A stretch of 64,000 bases of DNA from positions 70,016-134,015 of the forward strand of contig CAUZCL010000009.1 in assembly GCA_963578475.1 (NCBI GenBank), written 5' to 3'. This document shows positions 9,012 to 17,921 of this stretch, one piece after another; the stretch's first letter is position 1, and every line of letters starts with the position of its first letter. The position numbers were made by a program, and so were the translations under genes. The notes beneath the pieces were generated by a model, which had not been told where the DNA came from, ran no database searches, and saw nothing but the letters and a program-made list of their open reading frames with translations. Source of the DNA: SMYC01 sp963578475. Lineage in GTDB: Bacteria > Acidobacteriota > Vicinamibacteria > Marinacidobacterales > SMYC01.

Positions 9012-10079
9012 ATGCGGCTTGCCAGCATGATCCACGCAGTCGATCTCCACTGCTGCGGAGAGCCCGGCCGAGTCATCGTGGGCGGGGTACGCGATGTTCC
9101 CGGCAGCACGATGTTCGAGAAAAAGAACTATCTGGAGACGAAGGCCGACGACCTCCGAAAACGGATGCTGCGCGAACCGCGCGGATACCCCGCGGCGAAC
9201 TGCAACTTGATCCTGCCGCCCACGTTGCCGGAAGCCGACGCGGGCTTCGTCATCATGGAACAGACCGAATACCCTCCAATGTCGGGAACGAACACGATTT
9301 GTGTCACGACCGCACTGATCGAGACCGGCATGGTGCCGGTGGAAGAGCCGATCACCAAATTGCTGCTGGAATCCCCCGCGGGCCCGATCCCCGTGACTGC
9401 GGAAGTTCACAACGGCAAGGTCGGGCGCGTGACGTTCGAGAACCAGCCAGCATTCGCCGTGCACCTCGACGCCCCGGTCGAAGTGCCGGAGCTCGGTACG
9501 ATAAAGGTCGATATTTCCTACGGAGGCATGTTCTATGTCATCGCCGACGGAACGCAGTTCGGGCTGCGCATGACCGCGGACGAAGGCCGCGACATCGTTC
9601 GCATCGGCGAGATGATCAAGGCGGCGGCCGCGGAGAAATTTCCAGTCGTGCACCCCAAAAATCCTGAGATTCGCGGGATCACCATCGCCCAGCTTTCCGG
9701 ACCGCCGATGAACTCCGACGCCACGGCCAAAAACGCCGTGATCGTCTCGACCGGCGTCCTCGACTGGAACAAACCCTCGTCCTGGACCGGGGCGCTCGAC
9801 CGCTCGCCTTGCGGCACCGGTACTTGCGCCAAGATGGCGGTCCTGCACGCCAAGGGGCAGCTACCCTTGAACGAGGATTTCCATCACGAGGGCCCCCTGG
9901 GCACGCTGTTTACAGGCCGATTGATACGCGAGACGAAAATCGGAGACTACGACGCCGTCGTCGCCACCTTGAGCGGTCAGGCGTGGATCACGGGGTTCGC
10001 CCAATACGTCGTCGATCCGGAAGACCCTTTTCCCAACGGATTCACCGTCGGGGATATTTGGGGAGCGCAGCAGAGCTAA
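9012..10079 (+). CDS. proline racemase superfamily protein (hydroxyproline dehydratase/epimerase-like)
   Basis: 355 aa, full length for the family. The second catalytic Cys is in DRSPCGTGTCAKMA. The first catalytic position, Cys in MCGHGTI of racemases, is Ser here (PPMSGTNTICV). Superfamily members with Ser or Thr at that site are generally linked to trans-3-hydroxy-L-proline dehydration or variant epimerisation, so simple proline racemase activity is unlikely. An AAAGGA ribosome site precedes ATG 9012. Its stop overlaps the stop of the convergent aldehyde dehydrogenase at 10076, an enzyme class that finishes hydroxyproline breakdown, which supports the assignment. Cytosolic. Confidence 0.82.
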   Translation: MRLASMIHAVDLHCCGEPGRVIVGGVRDVPGSTMFEKKNYLETKADDLRKRMLREPRGYPAANCNLILPPTLPEADAGFVIMEQTEYPPMSGTNTICVTTALIETGMVPVEEPITKLLLESPAGPIPVTAEVHNGKVGRVTFENQPAFAVHLDAPVEVPELGTIKVDISYGGMFYVIADGTQFGLRMTADEGRDIVRIGEMIKAAAAEKFPVVHPKNPEIRGITIAQLSGPPMNSDATAKNAVIVSTGVLDWNKPSSWTGALDRSPCGTGTCAKMAVLHAKGQLPLNEDFHHEGPLGTLFTGRLIRETKIGDYDAVVATLSGQAWITGFAQYVVDPEDPFPNGFTVGDIWGAQQS

Positions 10080-11659
10080 CCGGCGTCCGCCTGCGTCCAC
10101 GCTCCATCTATCTGTCGCCAGACACCTCCGGGGTTGCGGTCTCGTAGCTCCACGGGAAGCCGTGGCTCCCGCACGTTGTCGTAGCACGCGAGCATCGCGA
10201 ACCGTCGAACGGAGCCCGGAATGCCAACGGCCGTGAAGCCAGGGTGACCCGTGGCCGGGTACGGCCCCCCATGATTCATGGCGGGAGTCACCGCAACTCC
10301 AGTCGGCATCTTGTCGTTCAGCAGCCGCCCGACGCGTCGCCGAAGGTGCCGCTCCACACGGGCGTAGAGCGCGTCGTCCCCACCCTCCGTATCCGTGTAG
10401 ATCGTTCCGGTGAGATTGCCTTCGAAGCTACTCGCCACTTTCTCGAGCTCGTCCGCATCTTTGGCGACCACGAACAGGTTGACGTTCCCAAACGCTTCCG
10501 TTTGCAGCTTCTCCGGATCCTGGATGAACGCCTCGCCGCTAGTTTTGACGAGCGTATTTTGAAAACGACAGCCGCGACCGTCAGCCTTCGAGCCTCCCAT
10601 TACGAGCGTCGCGCCCGCAGACTGGAGCGCTTCGACCGACTCCCCCAAGCTCTTCAAGCCAGAGACGCCGAGCAGAGGAGCCGGCTGCGCTTTCTCGAAG
10701 CGCCCCTGCATCTCGCCGATGAACTGCTCCGCCTCCTCGCCCGCCTGAAGCACGACGATGCCGGGATTCGTACAGAACTGCCCCGCTCCCATGAGCGCAG
10801 AGGTTTGAAACTCCTCCGCAATCTCCCCGCCACGCTCTTTCAAAGCACCCGGCAAAATGAATACCGGATTGATACTGCTCATCTCCAAGTAAATGGGCTT
10901 CCCTGCCGCATCCGCGGCCGCTTTCAACGTGAGCGCCGCCCACCGCGAGCCCGTATAGCCGGTCGCTCCAATCAGAGGATGAGAAACGAGGTAAGTGCCA
11001 TCCTTGTGGTCGGTACGGTAGATCATCTGGACGGTAGCAGCGGGAAGCCCAACATCCTGAACCGCGGCCAAAGCTTCTTCCGCCAGAAGCTGACTGGTTC
11101 GAGGGTGACTCGGGTGCGCCTTGGCGATGACCGGGTTTCCGGCCGCAATGGCCGCTACAAAATCACCCCCGGCGACCCCGTTGAAGGCCAGCGGAAAATT
11201 GTTCGGGCCAAAAACGGCAACCGGCCCCCCCAGCGGACCGAACATCGAGCGGATATTGGTCTTCGTGTCGATTGTGGGCTCTGTCCAGCTTCGCTCGCGC
11301 GCGGCGGTGGCCGCCTGCCGAAGCTGATCACTGGTACGGGGTAGCTCGGCATCAGTGAGCCGGGGTGATAGAGGGAGCGCCGTCTCCAAGTGTGCGGCTT
11401 CCGCGATCTCCGTGGACCGTTCATCGATGCGGTCGGCGTAACGATCCAGGAACTTCCCGATCGTCTCGGGTGACACGTCGAGCAGCGCATCGGCAGCCGA
11501 GCTACCAGCAACCAGCTCAGCGTCGACGTCTTTCCGGCTGCTAACCGGATAAACGGGACCTATCGTTTCGCCCGTCGAGGGGTTGATTGCTTGAAAAGTG
11601 CCGGTCGCGTCCGCGGTCCGCCACTCACCATCAATGAGTATTTTTTCTGCTTCAGTCAT
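10076..11659 (-). CDS. alpha-ketoglutaric semialdehyde (2,5-dioxovalerate) dehydrogenase
   Basis: 527 aa NADP-type aldehyde dehydrogenase. Key features: GPNNFPLAFNG and GGDFVAAIAAGNPVIAKAHP in the cofactor domain, catalytic Glu in PIYLEMSSINP, and catalytic Cys in GAGQFCTNPG. This divergent ALDH subfamily oxidises 2-oxoglutarate semialdehyde to 2-oxoglutarate, the last step of hydroxyproline and sugar-acid catabolism. The reading frame stays open for 256 codons upstream, but that part is a permease relic. The start MTEAEKILIDG at 11659 is preferred because it fits the family N-terminus and has GGAGGT 13 nt upstream. Confidence 0.88.
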   Translation of the reverse strand: MTEAEKILIDGEWRTADATGTFQAINPSTGETIGPVYPVSSRKDVDAELVAGSSAADALLDVSPETIGKFLDRYADRIDERSTEIAEAAHLETALPLSPRLTDAELPRTSDQLRQAATAARERSWTEPTIDTKTNIRSMFGPLGGPVAVFGPNNFPLAFNGVAGGDFVAAIAAGNPVIAKAHPSHPRTSQLLAEEALAAVQDVGLPAATVQMIYRTDHKDGTYLVSHPLIGATGYTGSRWAALTLKAAADAAGKPIYLEMSSINPVFILPGALKERGGEIAEEFQTSALMGAGQFCTNPGIVVLQAGEEAEQFIGEMQGRFEKAQPAPLLGVSGLKSLGESVEALQSAGATLVMGGSKADGRGCRFQNTLVKTSGEAFIQDPEKLQTEAFGNVNLFVVAKDADELEKVASSFEGNLTGTIYTDTEGGDDALYARVERHLRRRVGRLLNDKMPTGVAVTPAMNHGGPYPATGHPGFTAVGIPGSVRRFAMLACYDNVREPRLPVELRDRNPGGVWRQIDGAWTQADAG

Positions 11660-11809
11660 GTTCGAACAATATACCTCCACCTTGTCTCCCTCGGTACCTT
11701 TTTTGCTAATGTCACGCCCAGAATGAGGTGGCGTCACCTCATCGAACTGGAGAAACGAGATGGAGCGCGGTCGGAATTCCTTCGGGTTTTCGCGGGCGCC
11801 GGGCACATC

Positions 11810-11920
11810 ATGAGTGCTTCTCGGTGGCAAGAGGTGAAAGCGCTCTTCGAAGCCGCGTCCAAGCGGACCCCCTCGGAGCGCGCCCGATTCTTGGACGGGC
11901 ATCGCGCCATCGATCGGCCT
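11810..11920 (+). pseudogene. N-terminal fragment of a Ser/Thr protein kinase
   Basis: ATG AGT GCT... reads MSASRWQEVKALFEAASKRT then PSERARFLDGH, the ~40-residue leader helix that precedes the catalytic domain in many acidobacterial kinases (W..v..lf..al...p.eR..fL). The frame then runs into antisense permease sequence near 11920 and the kinase domain is absent. It is thus a 5' stub joined to an unrelated gene on the other strand. Confidence 0.6.
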
Positions 11921-12647
11921 CGAATGCACCGCGGCCGAGCCCAGCACGCCGACAACCCCGTTCGCTCGCGAGAGAAATGCATCGATGAAATCACCGCTGT
12001 GAGACCGGCCTTCGTAAGACGGAGGCAGCGTGATGGATGAGAAACCCCATAGGTTCTTCCCGAAGCTCGGGGTAGCGCGTCTGAAGGCACCGAAAATCGA
12101 CTCCAAATCGAGACGCGCGGTCTCGATCGGGACACCGGGCGCGAGACGCCCCATTACCCTCACGCCGAAACCCGTGCGATCCGCGTTGAGGTCCCGCACC
12201 CTTGGTGTGAAAACCTGGGCGGCATCGAGCCAGGGTCGGCCCGGCGGCAGGACGCCAATGACGGTGCGGCTCTCGCCACCCAATGTGATCGATGTGCCCA
12301 CGATTCCGGGCTCGGAGGCGAATTTCGTTCGCCAAAACTCGTGACTCAACAACAGCTCCCGATTCGCCGCGCTGAGCTCGCCCTGCCCCGTCAAAGAAAG
12401 TGCGCCCAAAGACGGGTCGGGCTCCAAGCAACGAAAACACCTGCCGTGACCTGAGCGGAGCTCAGCTGCTCCGGAAATCCCTCGCCTATCAAGGTCAGGT
12501 CCTACACGGAAGTGGTCTGAGCAACACGGTGTTGACGACGCTGAAGATGGCGCTGTTGGCGCCGATGCCGAGCGCTAATGTCAAGATCGCGACGAGCGTG
12601 AAGCCCGGAGCGTTCACGAGACTGCGTAGGACGTGTTTGATATCCAT
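11920..12647 (-). pseudogene. MacB/FtsX-like ABC permease (ADOP family) relic
   Basis: Starts at ATG 12647 as MDIKHVLRSLVNAPGFTLVA and continues LALGIGANSAIFSVVNTVLL, the typical first helix of Acidobacteriota ADOP permeases. It then meets stops and changes frame at least twice: FSLLGARPVFGRTFF and SHEFWRTKFASEPGIVGTSI lie in different frames. Only about a quarter of an ~800-aa protein remains. In intact form these are inner-membrane permeases of macrolide-export or lipoprotein-type ABC systems. The 3' side stops abruptly near the kinase stub. Confidence 0.75.
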
Positions 12648-12664
12648 GCTCGGACGTCTTTGAT

Positions 12665-13153
12665 CTACGGCTTCACTCTCTGCGGAACGTGCCCCCGCTT
12701 GAAAACCATTATGGTCCGCTTGAATGCGATGACGATCGTTCCCTCTTGGTTGTAGCCCGTTGTGTGGAAGGACACGATACCCACATTCGGGTGCGATTTT
12801 GACTCGCGCTTCGACAGCACTTCGCTCTTCGAGTAGATCGTGTCGCCCTCGAAGACGGGGTTCGGCAGACGCACTTCGTCCCAGCCCAAATTGGCCATCG
12901 CGTTCTGGGAAATGTCGGTGACGGATTGTCCGGTCACCAACGCGAGTGTGAACGTCGAGTCGACGAGCGGTTTCTTGTACTCCGTCTGCGAAGCGTAGTG
13001 ATGGTCGAAGTGGATGGGGTTCGTGTTCTGCGTCAAGAGCGTGAACCAGCTATTGTCGACCGGCAATACGGTACGCCCGAGAGGATGCTCGTACACATCG
13101 CCCACTTCGAAGTCTTCGTAGACACGCCCGGTCCAGCCTTCCTTCACCGCCAT
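12665..13153 (-). CDS. MaoC family dehydratase (mesaconyl-/methylmalyl-CoA type)
   Basis: 162-aa hot-dog-fold enoyl-CoA hydratase. FEVGDVYEHPLGRTV, the catalytic Asp/His stretch NTNPIHFDHHYA and PLVDSTFTLALVTGQ are characteristic of the itaconyl/mesaconyl-CoA hydratase group. It hydrates or dehydrates a CoA thioester in the cytosol. The start codon overlaps the stop of the CoA-transferase upstream (TAATG), indicating translational coupling; it is the third gene of an acyl-CoA dehydrogenase, CoA-transferase, hydratase operon. Confidence 0.88.
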   Translation of the reverse strand: MAVKEGWTGRVYEDFEVGDVYEHPLGRTVLPVDNSWFTLLTQNTNPIHFDHHYASQTEYKKPLVDSTFTLALVTGQSVTDISQNAMANLGWDEVRLPNPVFEGDTIYSKSEVLSKRESKSHPNVGIVSFHTTGYNQEGTIVIAFKRTIMVFKRGHVPQRVKP

Positions 13154-14331
13154 TAGATGACTCCCTCTTTCCTCAAAGCTGCAATGTCTTCTGCGCCATA
13201 GCCGATATCACTCAGGATGCGATCGGTGCCGGAGCCGACTTCGGGTACCGGACCCATAACGGTCTCCACACCGTCGATCGTGGCGGGCGGCATGAGCACC
13301 GAAAGTTTGCCCACGGGCGAGTCGATTTCCCGCCAGCGATCGCGCGCCGCGAGCTGCGGATGGCGCACGAAATCGAGAACGTCATTGACTTCGCCGTGTG
13401 CGATATCCGCGTCGACGAGGCGGTCGAGGATCTCTTTTGCGGGCGCCGCCTCGAACACGGACTCGATGATTTGGAAAAGTGCCTCTCGGTTCTCCACGCG
13501 TTCCGCGTTCGAGACGAAGCGCGCATCGGTGGCGAGCTCGGGTTGCTCCAAAACGCGCTCGCAAAAGCGCAGCCACTCCCGCTCGTTCTGGATCGCTAGG
13601 AATACGGATTCGCCGTCCCCCAGCTCGACCTCGCCATACGGCGCAATCGTTGGGTGGCGCGTGCCCGAACGCCGTGGTGATGCGCCGCTGTAGCGAGCGT
13701 AGTAGGCCGGATAGCCCATCCACTCTCCGAGTGCTTCGAGCAGCGAGATTTCCACGTGGCTCCCCTCGCCGGTCTTCTGTCGCTTGATGAGCGCGGTTAG
13801 GATGCCGGAATAGGCGTACATCCCGGCCGCGATGTCGGCTACCGAAATGCCGACCCGCGCCGGCGTCGCTTCGGTGCCCGTGATCGAGAGAAGCCCCGAT
13901 TCCGCTTGCACGAGGAGGTCATACGCTTTCTTGTCCTTGTACGGTCCGGTCGAGCCGAAGCCTGAGATCTCGCAATTAATAATATGGGGATAGGTCTCAC
14001 GCACGGCCCGCTCGCCAAAGCCGAGCCGCTCGAGCGCACCCGGCGCGAGGTTCGAGAGAAGCACGTCCGCGTTGTTGATAAGCTTTCCTAGTATTTCCCG
14101 ACCCTGTGCTGCTTTGATGTCGAGGGTGAGGGACTCTTTCGACCGGTTCAGCCAAACGAAATGGCTGGACATGCCCCTGACGGCACGGTCGTAGTCTCGA
14201 GCGAAATCGCCGCTTCCAGGCCGCTCGATTTTGATGACGCGAGCGCCGAGATCGGCGAGTTGCCGCGTCGCGAACGGGCCGGCGACGGCTTGCTCGACCG
14301 AGACGACGGTGACGTCGGCGAGGGGAAGCAC
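13153..14331 (-). CDS. CaiB/BaiF family CoA-transferase (class III)
   Basis: 392 aa from a GTG start at 14331 that overlaps the preceding TAG (TAGTG). This start gives the standard N-terminus VEQAVAGPFATRQLADLGA with VIKIERPGSGDFARDY, including the conserved Asp. Further family markers are WLNRSKESLTLDIK and GFGSTGPYKDKKAYDLL. Class III enzymes move CoA between carboxylic acids via an aspartyl-CoA intermediate, here probably between a dicarboxylate and a donor acyl-CoA. The longer open frame upstream is antisense-like and not used. Operon with the genes on both sides. Confidence 0.9.
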   Translation of the reverse strand: MLPLADVTVVSVEQAVAGPFATRQLADLGARVIKIERPGSGDFARDYDRAVRGMSSHFVWLNRSKESLTLDIKAAQGREILGKLINNADVLLSNLAPGALERLGFGERAVRETYPHIINCEISGFGSTGPYKDKKAYDLLVQAESGLLSITGTEATPARVGISVADIAAGMYAYSGILTALIKRQKTGEGSHVEISLLEALGEWMGYPAYYARYSGASPRRSGTRHPTIAPYGEVELGDGESVFLAIQNEREWLRFCERVLEQPELATDARFVSNAERVENREALFQIIESVFEAAPAKEILDRLVDADIAHGEVNDVLDFVRHPQLAARDRWREIDSPVGKLSVLMPPATIDGVETVMGPVPEVGSGTDRILSDIGYGAEDIAALRKEGVI

Positions 14332-15494
14332 TAGAAAGACCGCGGCAAACCAAGCACGCGTTCGGCGATGAAGGTCAGGATCAAGTTCGTCGATATCGGC
14401 GCGACCTGATAGAGCCGCGTCTCGCGAAACTTGCGCTCGATATCGTACTCCGTGGCGAAACCGAAGCCTCCAAAAGTCTGGAGCGCGGCGTTGCCCGCCT
14501 CCCACGACGCATCCGCCGCGAGAAGCTTTGCCATGTTGGCGTCGGCGCCGCAGGATTCACCGCGGTCGAATAAATCAGCGGCGCGGAAGCGCACCAGGTC
14601 CGCGGCTTCAGTGTGTGCGTGGGCGCGTGCGAGCGGAAACTGAATGCCTTGATTCTGCCCGATGGGCCGGCCGAAGACTTCGCGTTCGCGTGCATATTCG
14701 CTCGCGCGGTCGAGAAAGTAGCGCGCGTCGCCGATACATTCCGCGGCGATGAGAATTCTCTCCGCGTTCATCCCGTCGAGTATGTAGCGAAAGCCTTTTC
14801 CTTCTTCGCCAATCAGATTCTCGGCCGGAACCTCGAGGTCGTCGATGAAGAGCTCGCAGGAATGGTGATTCATCATCGTGGGGATGGGACGCACGGTGAT
14901 GCCTTTTCCGATGGCTTCGCGCAAGTCGACGAAAAACACGGAGAGACCTTCGGTCTTTTTGGCCACATCTTCTAAAGGCGTCGTGCGGGCGAGGAGCAGC
15001 ATCAAGTCGGAATGCTCGGTACGCGAGATCCAGACTTTCTGGCCGTTCACGATGTAGCGATCACCTTCGCGGCGGGCGAAGGTCTTGAGCTTTGTCGTGT
15101 CCGAGCCGGTGGTCGGCTCCGTCACAGCGAAGGCTTGAAGTCTGAGCTCGCCATTCGCAATCGACGGGAGGAAGCGCTTCTTCTGCTCGTCGGAGCCATG
15201 CCGGAGGAGCGTTCCCATGATGTACATCTGGGCGTGGCACACAGCGGCATTTCCGGGCGAATGGTTGATCGCCTCTAGGATGAGGCTCGTCTCGAGGAGC
15301 CCGAGACCCGCCCCGCCGTACTCTTCCGGAATGAGCGCGCCGAGCCAGCCACCTTTCGTGAGCGCGGCGATGAACTCTGTCGGGTAGCCGAGCTCCCGGT
15401 CGAGCTTCTGCCAATATTCGCCGGAAAAATCCCGGACGACGTCCCCCACCGATTGGCGGATCTGAACCTGTTCAGGCGTGAGTCGGAAATCCAT
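14331..15494 (-). CDS. acyl-CoA dehydrogenase
   Basis: 387 aa, normal length for the flavoprotein family; the start MDFRLTPEQVQIRQ at 15494 fits it exactly. Motifs include LIPEEYGGAGLG, QAFAVTEPTTGSDTTKLKT (substrate/FAD loop), GQKVWISRTEHSDLML and the C-terminal QTFGGFGFATEYDIERKFRE. It introduces an alpha,beta double bond in an acyl-CoA and passes electrons to ETF. It heads the coupled minus-strand operon with CaiB (overlap at 14331) and MaoC. Together they could activate, oxidise and hydrate one short branched or dicarboxylic acid (inference). Confidence 0.92.
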   Translation of the reverse strand: MDFRLTPEQVQIRQSVGDVVRDFSGEYWQKLDRELGYPTEFIAALTKGGWLGALIPEEYGGAGLGLLETSLILEAINHSPGNAAVCHAQMYIMGTLLRHGSDEQKKRFLPSIANGELRLQAFAVTEPTTGSDTTKLKTFARREGDRYIVNGQKVWISRTEHSDLMLLLARTTPLEDVAKKTEGLSVFFVDLREAIGKGITVRPIPTMMNHHSCELFIDDLEVPAENLIGEEGKGFRYILDGMNAERILIAAECIGDARYFLDRASEYAREREVFGRPIGQNQGIQFPLARAHAHTEAADLVRFRAADLFDRGESCGADANMAKLLAADASWEAGNAALQTFGGFGFATEYDIERKFRETRLYQVAPISTNLILTFIAERVLGLPRSF

Positions 15495-15558
15495 TTTCTG
15501 CGGCAGAATAACACCGAAACGACGCGTTGGGATAGAATCCGCGCTCGTAGGAGGAACC

Positions 15559-16234
15559 ATGACAAACGTGTCCACATCTGGTCCCAATATTCGCAATCTC
15601 ATCCTTGCTCCCGCCATCATCAGCTTTGCGATCACGATCTTGCGGCTCGTGGGCGAGCTCAACCAATGGTCACCTAGAGTGTTCAGCCGCGAAGCCGGAG
15701 GCGGTGGATCGTTGCTCGGTATTTCCCTGGCTCGTTCCAGTTTTCGGCGTCTATTTTGCCATCAAGCTCGTTCGTGACGGCTACACGCCGAAGAGCAATA
15801 TTAAGGTCACTCTGTTCGCGATCGTGGGCGCCGCGATCTCCATTGGGATCATAATGGCCTTTTTCAGCCGCGGCCCTACAGATACCTTGGCTGTCCTGGC
15901 CATGTTCGTGGGCGCCGGCGCCGGAATAGCCCTCCAGCGCATCGCCTGGCCCGAACTTTTTCGCACCCTTCTCGCCTACGCGTTCGCGGCCCGTATCCCG
16001 GTCGCGCTCGTGATGCTCGTCGCGATTTCCGGTAGCTGGGGGACTCATTACGACGTCCCACCGCCCGGCGGCATTCCGGAGATGGGCGCTCTCGCCACCT
16101 GGTTCTATATCGGTTTCGTGCCGCAGTTCACGGTCTGGATCATGTTCACCACGGTGATTGGGAGCCTGGTCGGCGGTATCGCAGCCATCGCCATGCGGGC
16201 CAAAGCACCGGAAGAGGCGGCTCAAACAAGTTAA
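15559..16234 (+). pseudogene. multi-pass membrane protein of unknown function, frameshifted
   Basis: Starts at ATG 15559 behind a perfect AGGAGGAACC site: MTNVSTSGPNIRNLILAPAI, then LLGI. At about 15722-15727 the frame must shift for the protein to continue as WLVPVFGVYFAIKLVRDGYT to the stop at 16234. One extra C in a CCC run explains it. The joined product is ~224 aa with about six transmembrane helices and no recognised domain. Because only one base is wrong, this may be a sequencing error and the gene intact. Divergent from the acyl-CoA dehydrogenase. Confidence 0.6.
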
Positions 16235-16489
16235 ACTCTCCGGGTGGAGCTCGGCGGGGGGGCGAGGTTCCACCCTTTTGTCGCGCGTTTGGGTGCGCGC
16301 GCACGTGAGAATTGTTTGGTTTCGGTTGATCCGAGGCGAATCGCTTGAACGAGGGAGGCGTTGGGAGGAAGTTACACGTTCAAAATCGGTCGCGCGCGAG
16401 TTTGATCACGAAATATCCGGATTCACACACACGAATGGCGTTGCGGGACGGGTTGGTCAGTAGGTCAAGTTCAACAAATGGGCGCGTTG
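16235..16489. other. no gene seen
   Basis: I see no convincing coding sequence, RNA or terminator here; short open frames have no recognisable domains or ribosome sites. Confidence 0.5.
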
Positions 16490-16792
16490 CTATGGAGGAG
16501 CTCGGCTTTCCACGTACGGGAGCGGAGGAGGGAAACACCCGGGTGGAAAGCGTACGTCAATATCACCCCTCTTCAAACGTTCGGCTGCATCGCGATAGGC
16601 CTCGCCTTTAGCTTTGCGCGCGTAAAGCATCGTCCCATACTCCTCCGGGGTCGCAGCGTGAAACATCGGTGCGGGGAAGGGCTTGAACGCCTTCGGTTTG
16701 TCGTGAGGTTTCTGGCGTTGAACGGCTCGAGCTCCTACACCTCTTTCCGTGATATGGTGCTCTCTCAGTGACGCGTAATCGTTACCCGACAA
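16490..16792 (-). pseudogene. possible transposase C-terminal relic
   Basis: 100 codons containing EAYRDAAERLKRGDIDVRF directly followed by PPGCFPPPLPYV. This resembles the Arg-rich helix and FP.G..PP tail seen at the C-terminus of small REP-associated or IS200-like transposases. No catalytic His-Tyr region is present, so at most this is a remnant. Recognition is from memory of the family pattern and weak. Confidence 0.3.
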
Positions 16793-16886
16793 CTACGAAT
16801 TAGTTAGGCAGCAAAGCCTAGTAGCTAACTCCGCCGCGCCTGCTTCTTGGCAACCGAGAAGAAGTCGTGCCGCGTCGAGTCCGCCC

Positions 16887-17192
16887 CTCTACGGCCCCGC
16901 AGAAATAAACATCTCTCTCCCGATCCAAGGCACCACGAGCTCGCGCACCCTCGAAAGCACCGGCATCTATTCGGTGAAATGCGACATCCACGGCTGGATG
17001 CAAGCCTATATCCGTGTCGACGACCACCCGTTTCACGCCGTCACCGACGCGCGAGGAAACTTCCGCATCGACGGCGTCCCCCAAGGCACCTATACGCTTG
17101 AGCTCTGGCACGAACGCCTCGGCCCCATGGAGCAGAAAGTCACGATCCCGGAAGCCGGACACGCCTCCATTGATATAGAGTACAGCCCATGA
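16887..17192 (+). pseudogene. cupredoxin/plastocyanin-like protein, 5'-truncated
   Basis: The frame reads LYGPAEINISLP, then GIYSVKCDIHGWMQAYIRV and GNFRIDGVPQGTYTLELWHE. This is the C-terminal half of the methylamine-utilisation/plastocyanin-like family in which CDIHxWM carries copper or structural ligands and an Ig-like fold follows. The expected signal peptide and first beta strands are missing, and the sequence before ~16885 is unrelated. No good ATG exists; GTG at 16974 could give a 72-aa stub. Its stop overlaps the next start (ATGA). Confidence 0.6.
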
Positions 17193-17884
17193 AAGCCTCG
17201 ACATTCTTACTCGCGCTACTGATATCCCAAGCGCCGCCGCGGCAACAGCCAAGCGCCGACATCACTCTCTACGCCCCCGAAGATCACGATCTCTACGATG
17301 GCCGGTTCATCATCACCGGAGGCGGGCTCCATCACGTGGGAACCCTGGAGGACGCGCCCGGCTGGAACCACATCGGAAACGACGCTAGAAACGTGCGCGC
17401 GGTCTCCGGCACGGCCGAGATCGACGTCGACGAACGTGCGAATACCGGAACCTTCGTCGCCCGCATGACGCTCCCCGAAGGCGAGCTAGTCATCGAGCTG
17501 GAAAGGTTCCACGAGTTCAGCCCCTGTCAGGACGGTGGCATCGCCGCCTACATCTATGAGCACGGAGATGCCGGCTGCGGGGATACCAACTGGCCGAAAA
17601 CGTTCATTTTTCTAGCGGGATGGGGCTTCGGAAAAGCGACCCTCGACGGTGAGACGCTCTACGAGGACTACCAGATACACTTCATGGTCACGCAGGGCAT
17701 GCGCGACCGCGAGACCCTGAAAGTCGACTACCCGCTCTTGAACAAGAAATCGCGCGCGGGCGCAGTGAACCCGGGCGCGATGCAGATGGATTTCTTCATC
17801 CGCAGCCCGGAGAACGACGAGCGCAACAACCCAGGGCGCAAAGTGTTCGACCACTTCTTCGCCATGGAAGTAACGTGGAAGTAG
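17189..17884 (+). CDS. secreted protein of unknown function
   Basis: 231 aa with a short signal peptide (MKASTFLLALLISQAPP). The start overlaps the preceding stop (ATGA), so it was translated with the cupredoxin gene. The body is rich in Asp, Gly and aromatic residues, with two Cys in a QDGGIAAYIYEHGDAGCG region (FSPCQ...AGC), and ends HFFAMEVTWK. No family recognised. The pairing with a cupredoxin suggests an extracytoplasmic redox or binding function, but this is only context. Confidence 0.7.
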   Translation: MKASTFLLALLISQAPPRQQPSADITLYAPEDHDLYDGRFIITGGGLHHVGTLEDAPGWNHIGNDARNVRAVSGTAEIDVDERANTGTFVARMTLPEGELVIELERFHEFSPCQDGGIAAYIYEHGDAGCGDTNWPKTFIFLAGWGFGKATLDGETLYEDYQIHFMVTQGMRDRETLKVDYPLLNKKSRAGAVNPGAMQMDFFIRSPENDERNNPGRKVFDHFFAMEVTWK

Positions 17885-17921
17885 AGTACGCTCATGTAAT
17901 AGCTTTGTCGTAGACGACCCG

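Noticed and set aside
10076..12427. One 783-aa protein fusing a permease to an aldehyde dehydrogenase
   Set aside because: The upstream 256 codons are a decayed permease that happens to stay open; the dehydrogenase has its own start at 11659 with a ribosome site.
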